Source: Phanerodontia chrysosporium
Taxonomy: Eukaryota > Basidiomycota > Agaricomycetes > Polyporales > Phanerochaetaceae
Direction of reading: 5' to 3'
Assembly: GCA_001910725.1 (NCBI GenBank)
Contig: MJGA01000060.1
Location: 1-64,000 of the forward strand
Length of the DNA stretch: 64,000 bases
Of the stretch, positions 1-9,480 are shown piece by piece. Position 1 is the first letter of the stretch. Each line of letters starts with the position of its first letter. The position numbers and the translations under genes are program-made. The notes beneath the pieces are model-generated. The model had not been told where the DNA came from. It was given only the letters and a program-made list of their open reading frames with translations, and searched no databases.

Positions 1-2721
1 GCAGGCTTCAGCGAGACCCCACGAGGTTTCCATGTCATGGACCATAGTGAGTATTTCGCGCTGCTCGTGTATTGCATATTCTAATCTTGTTAGCCGGGCA
101 GATATTTCCTTGTTCTCGGTGTCGTGGTTACAGGTGGTTGGTTTTTCGACTGCAGAGCCTTTGGTATGTAGTACTTCCTTGCAGCTGGAGATCAGTCCTC
201 CGCAGAATCCACTGATCTTCTGCCACCAGCCGACGAAAGGGCCACCGCCTTCGGGAAAATGGCTGTCTTCATTCAGCAGCATTAACCCTCCGGGCATGGT
301 AAGCGGTTCGTCTTCATCGGTGTCTTCCAGATTGCTGACTCTGCTTGACATCTCCTCTTCGGACTCCATTTCTTCCTCGCAGGTGTAGTATACTTCAGGC
401 TCAGTTACTCCCTGGATTCCACTATCGCCTTCATATCCGTGTTCCTTGTCAGGCTGGATATTTCCTGTAGCATTCGTAGTATTTGTAGTGTTTATCTGGC
501 TGCGTTCCTCTTGCGCCAGGACTGCGATTGCAAGCTTCTCTAGTTCCTCAACTAGTATTGATTCTGGCTCCTGCACATTGGGCTGTTCCAGGGCTTGGTG
601 CGGGGTTTTTCTAGTCACAAACCACTCAGGCTCCTCTGAATGTGCTTGTAGGACCGACTCCGAGTGGTGCTCTGTTCGCCGACGCTTTCCGGTAGACTCG
701 GTTATGAAATGCATAGCATTTTCACAGCGTAGAGAACGGCCATGTGTTCTGGTTACGACTGGGGTGCTTCCATCTTGGACCGTGCCAGCATAGACCTCCA
801 GTTGCCGAGCCACTTGTCGAGTACGTGCATCTTCCAGCTCGTTAACTTGGGGATTAACACAAGCTTGTACTGACGCTGTAGATCGAGCAATGTATTCTGC
901 GATTTCTGGGTCCATAGTTGGATCAGGCGTGACAAGTATTTCATAATTAACTTGTAAGGTCTTGTCCTTGAATTGCAGGTAGGTTCCATCAATGCGTTCA
1001 TCGATGCTGATGTAGTTGCCTCGTTGCCAAGGGCGTCCCAAGAGCAAGTCGAAAGGGGCCTTATTTCCAATGTACACATTGGCGTAGGTCAATACTGACC
1101 CACACGTGAGTGGTACATCAGCGACAAAGCCACTGAGGACTCCTTCCCCTCCATTGGTATCTCCCATGAGGATTTTCTTGGTTACGTCCATCGGTCGGCT
1201 GAGGCAGTTTAGCCATGCCTTACGATGAGCAATGTTCAGCTGAGATCCAGTGTCGATGATGGCCAGGATGGGAATACCATCACATTCCATGCGTAACTTG
1301 ATTAGTTGTCCGCGTGTGCGGGGCATAAAGGCTGCAGCATAAGATTGCGGATCTAGTTCACTGGCTACTGCTAGCTTGGCAGAGGCTAAAGTGCGTGACT
1401 CCACAGGTTTCAGTGACTTGGGCTTGATTACTTCTTGCACCTGGTGGCTGACTTCCTTTGATACTGCCAGTAGTTCGCCCACAGCCATTGTTACAGGGGT
1501 GTTCAGCACTTTGTCCAATACTGAACAGGGGTTTACTTGTTTCTGCAACTCTGACTGTCGTGGAAATCGCTGCTCGTTAGGCGACGTCTCCTTCATAGTT
1601 ATGTCTTGAGTGGCTGACTTCTTGGCTTTGCCCTTGTCTTCTTTCTTCTTCATTGCTCCTTGAGGGTCTTCCTGAAAGGCCTGATTATCTTGCGGGTTGA
1701 ACATTGGTGGGTGAACGTCAACAGGATAGGTTGGTTTAGGTTCTGACGCCTGCTTCTTGGGTATAACAGGCTCTGGAACTCTAGGCTCGAGGACATTTTC
1801 TTTGTCCTTACGCATGGACTTGCGTTGTGGAACCCATACTCCGTCAAACCTTTCCTTGCGAGCTTGCTGAGTAGACTTTTCAGATCTGATGGCAGGGTAC
1901 ATAACAGGTGGGCATAAGTCTTCATTGTCTGAACTGTTGCATGAGGTATTATCTTCATCATCTGAGCTATACACATGACGGGTGGTGTAAACTTCGCGTG
2001 ACACTGAAGAGCTTGGTTCATCGGGTACTGAGATATAATGGCTAGTCGAGGCCATTATATGTTTGACAGCTGTGGCGATAGGTTCATTTAATGATTGACG
2101 GAAGATGCGAGCTCCATTGGTAAAGATGTATCGTCCACGTGCATCATTTTGGATTATGCCTTTCTTTACCAGGTCTTGAAGTGCAGGGCACTGTGTCATG
2201 GTATGTCCAGCTTCTCCGCAGCCGTAACATTTACCATTGTTTCGAGGAGGTGGAAGGCCATCTACAGATCGCGCCATGTGCGGAGGAGTGTTCCATCCAG
2301 GGTAACGACCGGTAGGCCCTTGCTTTTCCTTCTGCTCCTTCGGGGTAGGAATAATATCACGTATAGCTGGATTACAGGTGTAGGCCTTGAAATATGTTGC
2401 AGCGTATCGTGCATCATCAACAGACATCTTGCCTAGTTGTTCCACAAGACGGTCCAACTCTGGGTCTTCGCTTTTCTTGGAGGACTTCCTGGAAGAATGA
2501 CGAGTCGAGCGAGGTGGAGCATCTGAGTCTGAGTCAGATTCCTGCTCAAGTCCCCGATCAAAGCTGACGCGCTTGCGGCTGGTAACTCGCTTCTTCAGGC
2601 TCTTGCTATGCTTCTTTCGTGATCGTGACTTGCGTTCTTCTTCTTCAGAACTATTTGACAAGTCCGATTCACTATCGCTGTCTGAGCTATCCTCGTTATC
2701 GCTTTCTTCATCTGAGCTAAA
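1..2721 (-). CDS. Zinc knuckle, retropepsin and start of accessory region (partial gypsy copy)
   Basis: After the capsid TGA the frame appears open for 907 codons to the window edge. It opens with an acidic Ser-rich region. A CCHC knuckle follows (CYGCGEAGHTMTQC pattern), then a long low-complexity linker. The retropepsin core has IIDTGSQLNIA for the catalytic Asp and LLLGRPWQ for the second strand. The frame then passes straight into the accessory region that in the other copy is a separate ORF. The difference is one base: GGGG at 849-852 here, GGG at 13885-13887 there. This copy probably preserves the original organisation. Confidence 0.8.
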
Positions 2722-3468
2722 TCACTCAGTGTCAAAGCGATCTCGCTTGAGGATACTTTCAGCAGCCTTGTAGACGTCTTCAATTTCGAAGGGATCTTCC
2801 AGATCATGGTTTGGCTTTTGGGCCATGATCCTGGCTTCGAGGAGGTTGCGGAGGTTATGAGGAATTCCCATCCATGGATAGGTCTTGTAGTCTCTTTCTT
2901 GGATCTTGTTCTTCCTCATCAACCAACCTGCGATTCGTATGTACCCTCTGGTGTACCTCCACCAATGGGCAAGGTTCTTGATCTTCTTCTTTTCTGCCTT
3001 CTTGATGTATTGAGCTAGATCTGCGCGCTTAAATCTGCACTTATCCTGCTCAGCTTCATAGTACTTGCGGAAGTCTTGTACGAACACTGTCCAGTTCTTT
3101 ACTTCATAACTATGAAGTCCCTCCAAAGTCTCCTTGACTGTGCGAGAGCAATACTGGACCAGGTTCTCAATCTTCTCTGTGTCATTCGTGACATGATACT
3201 TGGTGCATAGGCGTTGATAGAAGTAAAGGAAAGGTTCCACGTCTGAGTGCCTTCCTTTGAACTTCTTAGGAGCTCCCTTCGCTCCTGGTAGAGGTAGGTC
3301 AATGGCAGATAACGGCTGAGTCATGACTGTGTGAGTAGGTGCTTGAACAGATGATGATGGTGATGGGGGTGATGACAATGGCGATGATGAGGTGGAAGTA
3401 TAACTTGGGGCGATAGATGATACGTCAGATAGACTTGGTGTGCTCAAGTCTTGTGACATATACAGCAA
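2722..3468 (-). CDS. Gag capsid-like protein, partial gypsy copy
   Basis: A 248-residue ORF begins just inside the LTR and leader. It has a Ser/Pro/Thr-rich head, then a helical region like the retrotransposon Gag capsid family: a KGRHSDVEPFLYFYQRL-type start, then WTVFVQDFRKYY, typical of Ty3/gypsy Gag. It ends in a TGA (2722-2724). The same frame stays open beyond the stop, through an acidic Ser-rich stretch into the zinc knuckle, so the stop may be read through. The paralogue in the complete copy is 15757-16503, with only a few substitutions. Confidence 0.85.
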   Translation of the reverse strand: MLYMSQDLSTPSLSDVSSIAPSYTSTSSSPLSSPPSPSSSVQAPTHTVMTQPLSAIDLPLPGAKGAPKKFKGRHSDVEPFLYFYQRLCTKYHVTNDTEKIENLVQYCSRTVKETLEGLHSYEVKNWTVFVQDFRKYYEAEQDKCRFKRADLAQYIKKAEKKKIKNLAHWWRYTRGYIRIAGWLMRKNKIQERDYKTYPWMGIPHNLRNLLEARIMAQKPNHDLEDPFEIEDVYKAAESILKRDRFDTE

Positions 3469-3496
3469 ATTGTGCCGCTACTGGGTTATTTCCCCC

Positions 3497-3512
3497 CTCG
3501 CGGTGGGCTCCA
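3497..3512 (-). other. Candidate primer-binding site, partial gypsy copy
   Basis: In element sense TGGAGCCCACCGCGAG follows the LTR end after two bases. It starts with TGG, as expected for pairing with the CCA end of a tRNA. The tRNA species was not identified. Confidence 0.5.
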
Positions 3513-3893
3513 GATGACGCGATCAGGGACGGATACTCTATGTGAAAGAGCGGCCGTTTGCCGAGTTCCCTGGACCAGTCGTTAGGTTGAGAGTTCCCGG
3601 GTGTTTGTGGGGAGAAGTGGAAAGTAGCGGGATCTTGGTGGAGAGGGTGATGAAGAGGATGTATATGGGCGTAGATGAGGAAGGGGGCTGGTGAGCGTGA
3701 CGATGTACCAGGACGAGTTTCCTTATGCTGGTGTATAACCTTGAACAAAGATCTAGTATTACTTCGATAGAAGTGTATACTAGATATAACAGGGAGGGTA
3801 CAAGATAGTGTCTACAGCGTTGGACACTAGCCTGCAAATAGTCTTTTCGCTCGTGAGGCTACTAAGACCAAAGGCGTGCTTGACTTCGTAACG

Positions 3894-3944
3894 TGACTTG
3901 ACTTTGACTTGACTTGACTTGACTTGACTTGACTTTAACTTGAC
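3894..3944. repeat. TTGAC pentanucleotide run inside LTR
   Basis: About ten copies of TTGAC or TTTGAC in a row lie in the middle of the LTR. The same run, same length, is at 16928-16978 in the other LTR, so it was present before the tandem formed and is not a recent slippage product. Confidence 0.9.
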
Positions 3945-4080
3945 GGCGTAAGCCTGTAGACGGGTTCTACAAGACTTGAATACTCACTGGATACCGGGTG
4001 TATCACAATGAGGAAGCAAACCAAGCAGGCGTAAGATGCGGGACAAGGTAGGCTTATTTTATTGCTATCTACAGCAGGGG

Positions 4081-4088
4081 TATTTATA
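4081..4088 (-). promoter_or_regulatory. TATA box of the shared gypsy LTR
   Basis: TATAAATA on the minus strand, about 20 bp upstream of an AATAAA signal. This fits a U3/R junction that drives transcription leftwards into the partial copy. The same motif is in the other LTR at 17115-17122. Confidence 0.65.
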
Positions 4089-4591
4089 CTAGTCTGAAAG
4101 TATTGCAAATTCCTCTGAAAGCCTTACAAATCACGACAGATGGACTGTGTCATTGATTTGTAAGATCAGAAGTTACGCTCTGTAATGACGACGTTGTGAT
4201 TGGTAATAGCGATGTCATGCTTTGTAATGACGATGTCGTGCACTTGAAATGAATAGGCCTTGCATCGTAATTGACCAGGCTGGCCTAGGCATTTGTGTAA
4301 GAGGTTTCAGCAGGGGTTTTGCAGATGCTGTGATGCAATAGTTAGTGAAATTATGATATTCTGGAAGGGCAGACAGCAAAATGGGGCGAGTATGAGAGGA
4401 GGAGTGGCGTGTGGGCGCTAGGATCATGCCAAATAGGGTAGTGCTGGCCATATAGAGGTATTGAGTAGGCCTGAATAGATGTAAGAGTGCAGGGTACCGG
4501 TCTCTTCTATTCTTCGCCCTATTTCTCATCTTCTTGTGCCAAACAGGTTTGGCGCAGGACATCCGGGGGTCGCTTGAAATTGCAACTGTCC

Positions 4592-5835
4592 TCAGTTGCT
4601 TTCCTCTTCTCCACTTTCCGAACTGTCCGAACTTGGATACCGTTCTTCTCCTGGAATCTTCTGATCTAGTTCATCCAGGTGACGTCCGATATATCTGAGT
4701 CGTTGGTCATGCCGGGTGATATATGGTATAACACGGAATGCTGCCACTCCAGAGCGCATTACAGCTCCGTTCAGCTCCTGAAGGATATAGGATCCACCTG
4801 TGGTATGGCGTACTACCTCGTAAGGGCCGTTGTAGTGGTTCTTCGTTTTCTTGTTTAGTGATTTTTCCACCGCTGTGTTTCTTATCAGCACCAAGGTACC
4901 AGGGGGATATGTGTCTGTTACAAGGCGCAGCTGGAATCGTCGTTCAAATTGTTCCTTTGAACGAAAACGATTTTTCTTGAGTACTTCTGCAGCATGAGCG
5001 ATGTCTTCAGGAAGTTTCTCTAGCTGGCGAATGCGTAGAGCGAGGAGATTCTCCGTGCTCATTCTGGAATAGAAGTCCTCCACCAGAAAGGAGGCTTCCG
5101 TAAGGTCGAAGGGTAATACGGGATGAGTTCCGTGAAGTAGATAGTATGGAGAGTATCCAGTTTGTCGGCGGACAGTGACGCGATCTGAGAAAAAGGCATG
5201 GGGTACTAGATCTGGCCATCTGCTAATCTTGCCTTTAGCAGCTTTTACCAGGGCATTGCGTATATTCTGGTGTCCCCGTTCTACAACTCCATTTGCGTGG
5301 GAGTTGTATGCAAAGATGCAGATATGGGGAAGATGGTAGCGTTCCATGAGAATCTTCCAGGCCCCGAACACTTCTTTTCCGTTGTCCGTAATGACTTCTC
5401 CTATAGCTCCATAACGGCAGAGTATCTGTTCCCAGAAGAACTTGCATAGTTGAATTGCAGCTTGTCCTTCAAAGCACGTCCTTCTGATACTCCTGACAGA
5501 TCATCCTTGGCAGCTGCAATATACTGATAGCCTTGAGCTTTAGGCATGTGCATCAGGTCCACGTAAATCTTGACGAACAGTGTAGAAGGGGTTGACACGA
5601 TGACTGGCATCTGGGCTTTTCTCGCGTTGCGCAATTGGCACCAATGGCAGGACTGTACATAGTGGGTGATGTCGTTCCACATATTAGGCCAGTAAAAACG
5701 CTCCTTTACTGTCTGATAGGTAGCATCAATTCCACGATGCCCTAGTTGGTCGTGGGCATTCTTTAGAATATAATCGCGTTTAGAGGTCCTGAATACGCAT
5801 TTGACTGGAATTCCAGAGGGGGAACGTTTGAACAT
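4592..5835 (-). pseudogene. Integrase of the gypsy element, frameshifted
   Basis: The segment 5401-5835 encodes the HHCC zinc-binding head (HDQLGHRG..., then CHWCQLRN) and the first catalytic Asp (VDLMHM). A frame change near 5460 separates it from 4592-5371, which carries the rest of the core and the C-terminal GPY module (YNGPYEVVRHTTGGSYIL). The second Asp (ITDNGKE) lies between the two ORFs in the restored frame, and the Glu is in NGVVERGHQN. One missing base explains the break. No chromodomain is visible after the GPY module. The protein ends 30 bp before the 3' LTR. Confidence 0.85.
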
Positions 5836-5844
5836 GGCTGATCC

Positions 5845-8800
5845 TCAAATGAAGAACTGAGTAGCTCGTTTCAAAAAGCGGCGCCGCTTCTGAGTAGATA
5901 GTGCTGGGGGACATTCCAAGGTGTGTAGGAAATGATAGATGTCAGCTAGTACTTGTTCTGCCTTGGTAACAGGGACAGAAAAACTGAATATGGGGAGGTC
6001 ATGGTCTTGATCTTTATGGTTGATGTAGAGATTCCATTCAGCATGGTTCCAGTGTGGATCAAGGTGATGCTGACGGGCTGGTGCGTATAGAGCAATATTG
6101 TCTAACCAGGTATCGTCTTCTTCATTAAACTCCTCCTTTTCTCCTGGCTCTTTACGGGATAAGGCATCAGGGCCTCGATGGCGATCAGCTGGAACATGAA
6201 CTAGTTCGAAGTCGAATAGCAGGATTCCTTGTATCCATCGGTTGATAGTGGCGTTTGGCTGCAAGTCTGGATCATTTAGCATGCCCTTGATATATTTGGC
6301 GTCCACTTCGACTTGTAGTTTCTTGACTCCGATCAAGTATAAGCGATAAGCTCGTAGAGCTCTAAAAAGACCATAGAGCTCTAGCTTGGGCTGAGAGTAC
6401 CGGGCTTCCCGCTCATTCATGGGTATAGACCCATAACGAGCTGGTCGCTTATGTCCTTTATCATCAAATTGGGAGAGAATAAACCCAACGGCGATGATGC
6501 TAGAGTTGACGGATAGCACTACGGGATGATCTGAGCTGTAGTCGATGGGATGTAGAGCAGGTGGTGATGTGATAGCTTTCTTCAAGATACGAAATGCTTC
6601 TTCTCGCCGTTCGTCCCATATGAATTCAGTATCTTGACAAATAAGCTCTGTCAAAGGTCGGGCTTTGGCAGAGTAATTCTCGATCCATATGCGAACAGTT
6701 CCACATAGTCCTAGAAATCCCCGAACATCTTTGACTGTTCGCAAGGGAGGCCATTCTAGGATTTTTGCGATTTTCTGCTGATCTGGGAGACGTCCTTGAG
6801 GCGTACATGTCTGTCCAACGATGAGTACCTTCGGCTGAGCCATCTGGACTTTGGTGGGTGAGAAGGTTCCTCCTGCTTGACCAACCCGATGAATGATTCG
6901 ATGAACATCATTAGCATGTTCCCAAATAAAGCGGCGTATTCCTGGATTTGTCCGTAAGACCTCAGGGTTTCCATACTGGTCTTCATAGCGGCTGATAGGT
7001 CCTTTGATTGGAAGGTCATCTATGAAGATATTGGCGATATGCGGGATTTCATCCTGCAGGATAAATGACATGCAAGCTTGGAATTCTGCTGGAGAGTTGG
7101 TGAATCCAGTGGGTAGGGAAGTTATTCGCAACAGTCCTAGAGGCGTAAGGAATGCAGTAAGGTCACGACTTCGAGGGTGCACCTTGCGGGCATCAAATCC
7201 CCAATATAAGTCGAATACTGTGTAGCATTGTCTTCCGGCGAAGGGCTCGATAAAGCTGTCCAGGTTTGGAGAAAGTCCGGCGTCTCGTATGGATACCTTG
7301 TTAAGTGGCTGCAGGTCATGTACAATTCGAAGTTTGCCGTTCTTCTTCAACACACAAAACCATCGGGATCGATATGAAGATTGACTGGATTCGTATACTC
7401 CAGCACTAATCTTTTCTCGTAAAAGTTGGATGACACGTTCCAGTATTCCAGGTGGAATAGGAATGTTGGTGAAGGTCCAGGGTACGTGGGGTATGACAGG
7501 GATAATGTATGGGGAGAAATAGTCTTCACGGAAGGATCCACGTTGGTGATCTTCCCATACAAAGTAGTCTTGATGTATTTGCAGAATATATTGGAATAAC
7601 TTGACTTCTTCTGGCCATAAAAATCCTTCTGGGTTGAGCTTTATGTCTGTCAGGCGTTCCAGAGTCAAACGTCCACTGTTTTCCTTAAATTCGGAAGGAT
7701 GAACAGGTAACGCTGGTAGAGTATCAAGTGGGTTCTCTGGAAACCGCCGCTCCACACGTGCGTCTTCCGGGAATACGGCTGGTACGGGTTTAACCTTGCG
7801 ATCAACGTGCTTGTAGGCTCCAAGGACCTCCGGAGTATGCATAGGCTTGTAGGCAGAGAATAGGTCTGGCCCGTCCATGCACAGGATGACGTCATCTTCC
7901 GTAAGGGTTTTTAGAAATTTTTCCATAGAAATCGTAAGGAGAATGGGTTCATCGGCTTCTTCTTCAGTAGTTTCTTCTTGAATGGTGATGTAGTGTATTG
8001 CTCCTAAAAGTGTTTCATCCGTTTGCTGGGCGTGGCGCCCGTCGCCAGGTACTTGGCTCGGAGATGCCCTTGACGTGACATGGGTTTCAGCAAGGGTATG
8101 ATTATACTTGGAGTCGTGAGCAGAATTGAGTGTACATTCAGGGGCGACATCGGGTGCGGTAGAGAATATCATCTTGCTGGTGGGCATGGGCTCACGCATG
8201 TATGGATATGGGGCAGACGCATTTATTGCGTGCCTAGATACATGCAAGAGTGGCCATACATAGGTGTACACTAGAAAAACAACGGCGAAAACGATTGCTA
8301 TAAGTACAAAGGCCGTAAGTAGACAGAAGTACATGGAAAGGCTTTGTGGTTTTGGGGCAATCATGCCTGTAGTTATCGCGGTCTCGTACTGGAGCACAGG
8401 AGAGAACTGACGTTGATACGGAGCGGGCAGTGTAGCAGCGAAATATTTTTCGGAATTTTCGCAAATTTCTGTTGTTTTTGGTAAGCCGTCGCAGACGGTA
8501 CAGGCGGCTTCTGATGTGGCGGCAGAGATGAGCATGAATAGAATGAAACGTGGAAAACTGAGAGCTCTGGGGACTTGAGAATCATGGCGCAAGTGTTGCG
8601 CCGCCGTATGAGGTACCGGTGTCGAGTTATGCCTTGGCCGGGGGTTAATACCGTGGTTGGTGTGCAGAAGTGAGCGTACCTCTTCAGAGTCGATGATACC
8701 CGCACACGCAGAGCATGTGACGGTAGCATCCAATGTCCCCAAGGTCACCGCGCATGCGTAGGTTGCGCACAGCTGAAGCTTCGGGGGCGTCGATTCTGAA

Positions 8801-9480
8801 GAGCTCGATGAACTCGCAGATTTCGCGCTGTTCAGCGGCGATCGGATCCGTGCTTTGGGCCCAGAAGTGCTTGGCTTGGCGGACCAGCAGCTGTTCTCCT
8901 GCATAGAGGTATGGGGTGCCGTCGCGCTCAGGGTACGGCAAGAGGCATTCAAAATCTTTAAGGTGACGAGTGGGCTCGGTGAGCTTGCGGACAAGAAAGG
9001 TGGTAATGTCACGGGAGCGTGCGATGCTGAGGGTGTCGCCGGCCATGGACAGGATGTGAGCGCGGGTGCAGTTGGCGACCGAGAACGTGAACATGTCGAT
9101 ATCAGGTGGGTTATCGGTGTCGTGCATGTGTTGCCACGTTCCGAGAGGGTGCGGCAGGTAAGCGGGCTCGGTAGGGACATGTTCGGCGGTGTGAAATGTG
9201 GTCGGGTAGGACAGGAGGGTCTCGTGGATGTTAATTTGAGCCGGTGGGTCAGGAAAGGGGGTGTCAGGTCGGTCTGCAGTCTGAGACGAGGATTCTGGCT
9301 CGGCGGGTGGTCGTGCAGCTTCGGGGTGTGCGTCTGGATGGGGCGTAACAGTTCGCGTGTCTTGTATGACCTCGATTTGACGAAGATCGCCCATGCGAAG
9401 CGGAGCATCATAGGGATCGATCGAAGTTGTGCTCGAGCGCGAAGGCGCAGCAGACTCGTCGGAAGAGCTTGCAGCAGCAA
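5845..9480 (-). CDS. Pol segment: membrane-like segment, reverse transcriptase and RNase H (gypsy)
   Basis: The real coding part of this 1211-codon frame probably starts near 8.7 kb; upstream of that it overlaps the accessory ORF in another frame and looks like a shadow. In order it has a signal-like hydrophobic stretch, a strong membrane helix, an acidic linker, then RT. RT landmarks are KKNGKLRIVHDLQPLN, DLYWGFDARKVHP, LPTGFTNSPAEFQ and the catalytic NIFIDDL, with FIDD in place of the usual YVDD. RNase H follows (ARYSQPKLELYGL, VEVDAKYIKGML, GPDALSR). The ORF ends at a TGA (5845-5847). The same frame continues into integrase, and the TGA sits where a Trp might be expected, so it is probably a nonsense mutation. 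Confidence 0.85.
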   Translation of the reverse strand: MLLQALPTSLLRLRARAQLRSIPMMLRFAWAIFVKSRSYKTRELLRPIQTHTPKLHDHPPSQNPRLRLQTDLTPPFLTHRLKLTSTRPSCPTRPHFTPPNMSLPSPLTCRTLSERGNTCTTPITHLISTCSRSRSPTAPALTSCPWPATPSASHAPVTLPPFLSASSPSPLVTLKILNASCRTLSATAPHTSMQENSCWSAKPSTSGPKARIRSPLNSAKSASSSSSSESTPPKLQLCATYACAVTLGTLDATVTCSACAGIIDSEEVRSLLHTNHGINPRPRHNSTPVPHTAAQHLRHDSQVPRALSFPRFILFMLISAATSEAACTVCDGLPKTTEICENSEKYFAATLPAPYQRQFSPVLQYETAITTGMIAPKPQSLSMYFCLLTAFVLIAIVFAVVFLVYTYVWPLLHVSRHAINASAPYPYMREPMPTSKMIFSTAPDVAPECTLNSAHDSKYNHTLAETHVTSRASPSQVPGDGRHAQQTDETLLGAIHYITIQEETTEEEADEPILLTISMEKFLKTLTEDDVILCMDGPDLFSAYKPMHTPEVLGAYKHVDRKVKPVPAVFPEDARVERRFPENPLDTLPALPVHPSEFKENSGRLTLERLTDIKLNPEGFLWPEEVKLFQYILQIHQDYFVWEDHQRGSFREDYFSPYIIPVIPHVPWTFTNIPIPPGILERVIQLLREKISAGVYESSQSSYRSRWFCVLKKNGKLRIVHDLQPLNKVSIRDAGLSPNLDSFIEPFAGRQCYTVFDLYWGFDARKVHPRSRDLTAFLTPLGLLRITSLPTGFTNSPAEFQACMSFILQDEIPHIANIFIDDLPIKGPISRYEDQYGNPEVLRTNPGIRRFIWEHANDVHRIIHRVGQAGGTFSPTKVQMAQPKVLIVGQTCTPQGRLPDQQKIAKILEWPPLRTVKDVRGFLGLCGTVRIWIENYSAKARPLTELICQDTEFIWDERREEAFRILKKAITSPPALHPIDYSSDHPVVLSVNSSIIAVGFILSQFDDKGHKRPARYGSIPMNEREARYSQPKLELYGLFRALRAYRLYLIGVKKLQVEVDAKYIKGMLNDPDLQPNATINRWIQGILLFDFELVHVPADRHRGPDALSRKEPGEKEEFNEEDDTWLDNIALYAPARQHHLDPHWNHAEWNLYINHKDQDHDLPIFSFSVPVTKAEQVLADIYHFLHTLECPPALSTQKRRRFLKRATQFFI

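Larger units (their letters stand above)
1..3514 (-). mobile_element. Partial tandem copy of the giant Ty3/gypsy-like retrotransposon (internal region)
   Basis: This stretch is nearly identical to 13036-16548 (offset 13035-13036). It contains the 5' leader, capsid ORF, zinc knuckle, protease and the start of the large accessory region, read on the minus strand. It joins directly to the LTR at 3515-4561, which is also the 3' LTR of the complete copy to its right. The two elements therefore form LTR-internal-LTR-internal with a shared LTR, the usual product of recombination between LTRs. The copy leaves the window on the left, so its own 3' end and target-site duplication cannot be seen. Confidence 0.9.
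3515..4561 (-). repeat. Shared middle LTR of the gypsy tandem
   Basis: Reads TG...CA in the element sense, beginning TGTCCTGCGCC at 4561. The right border is where homology with the other LTR stops. The left border is placed by the terminal TG and the adjacent primer-binding site. It contains a TATA box, an AATAAA signal at 4058-4063 (minus strand) and a TTGAC pentamer run. I count 18 differences over 1047 bp against the LTR at 16549-17595, 16 of them transitions. Confidence 0.88.
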
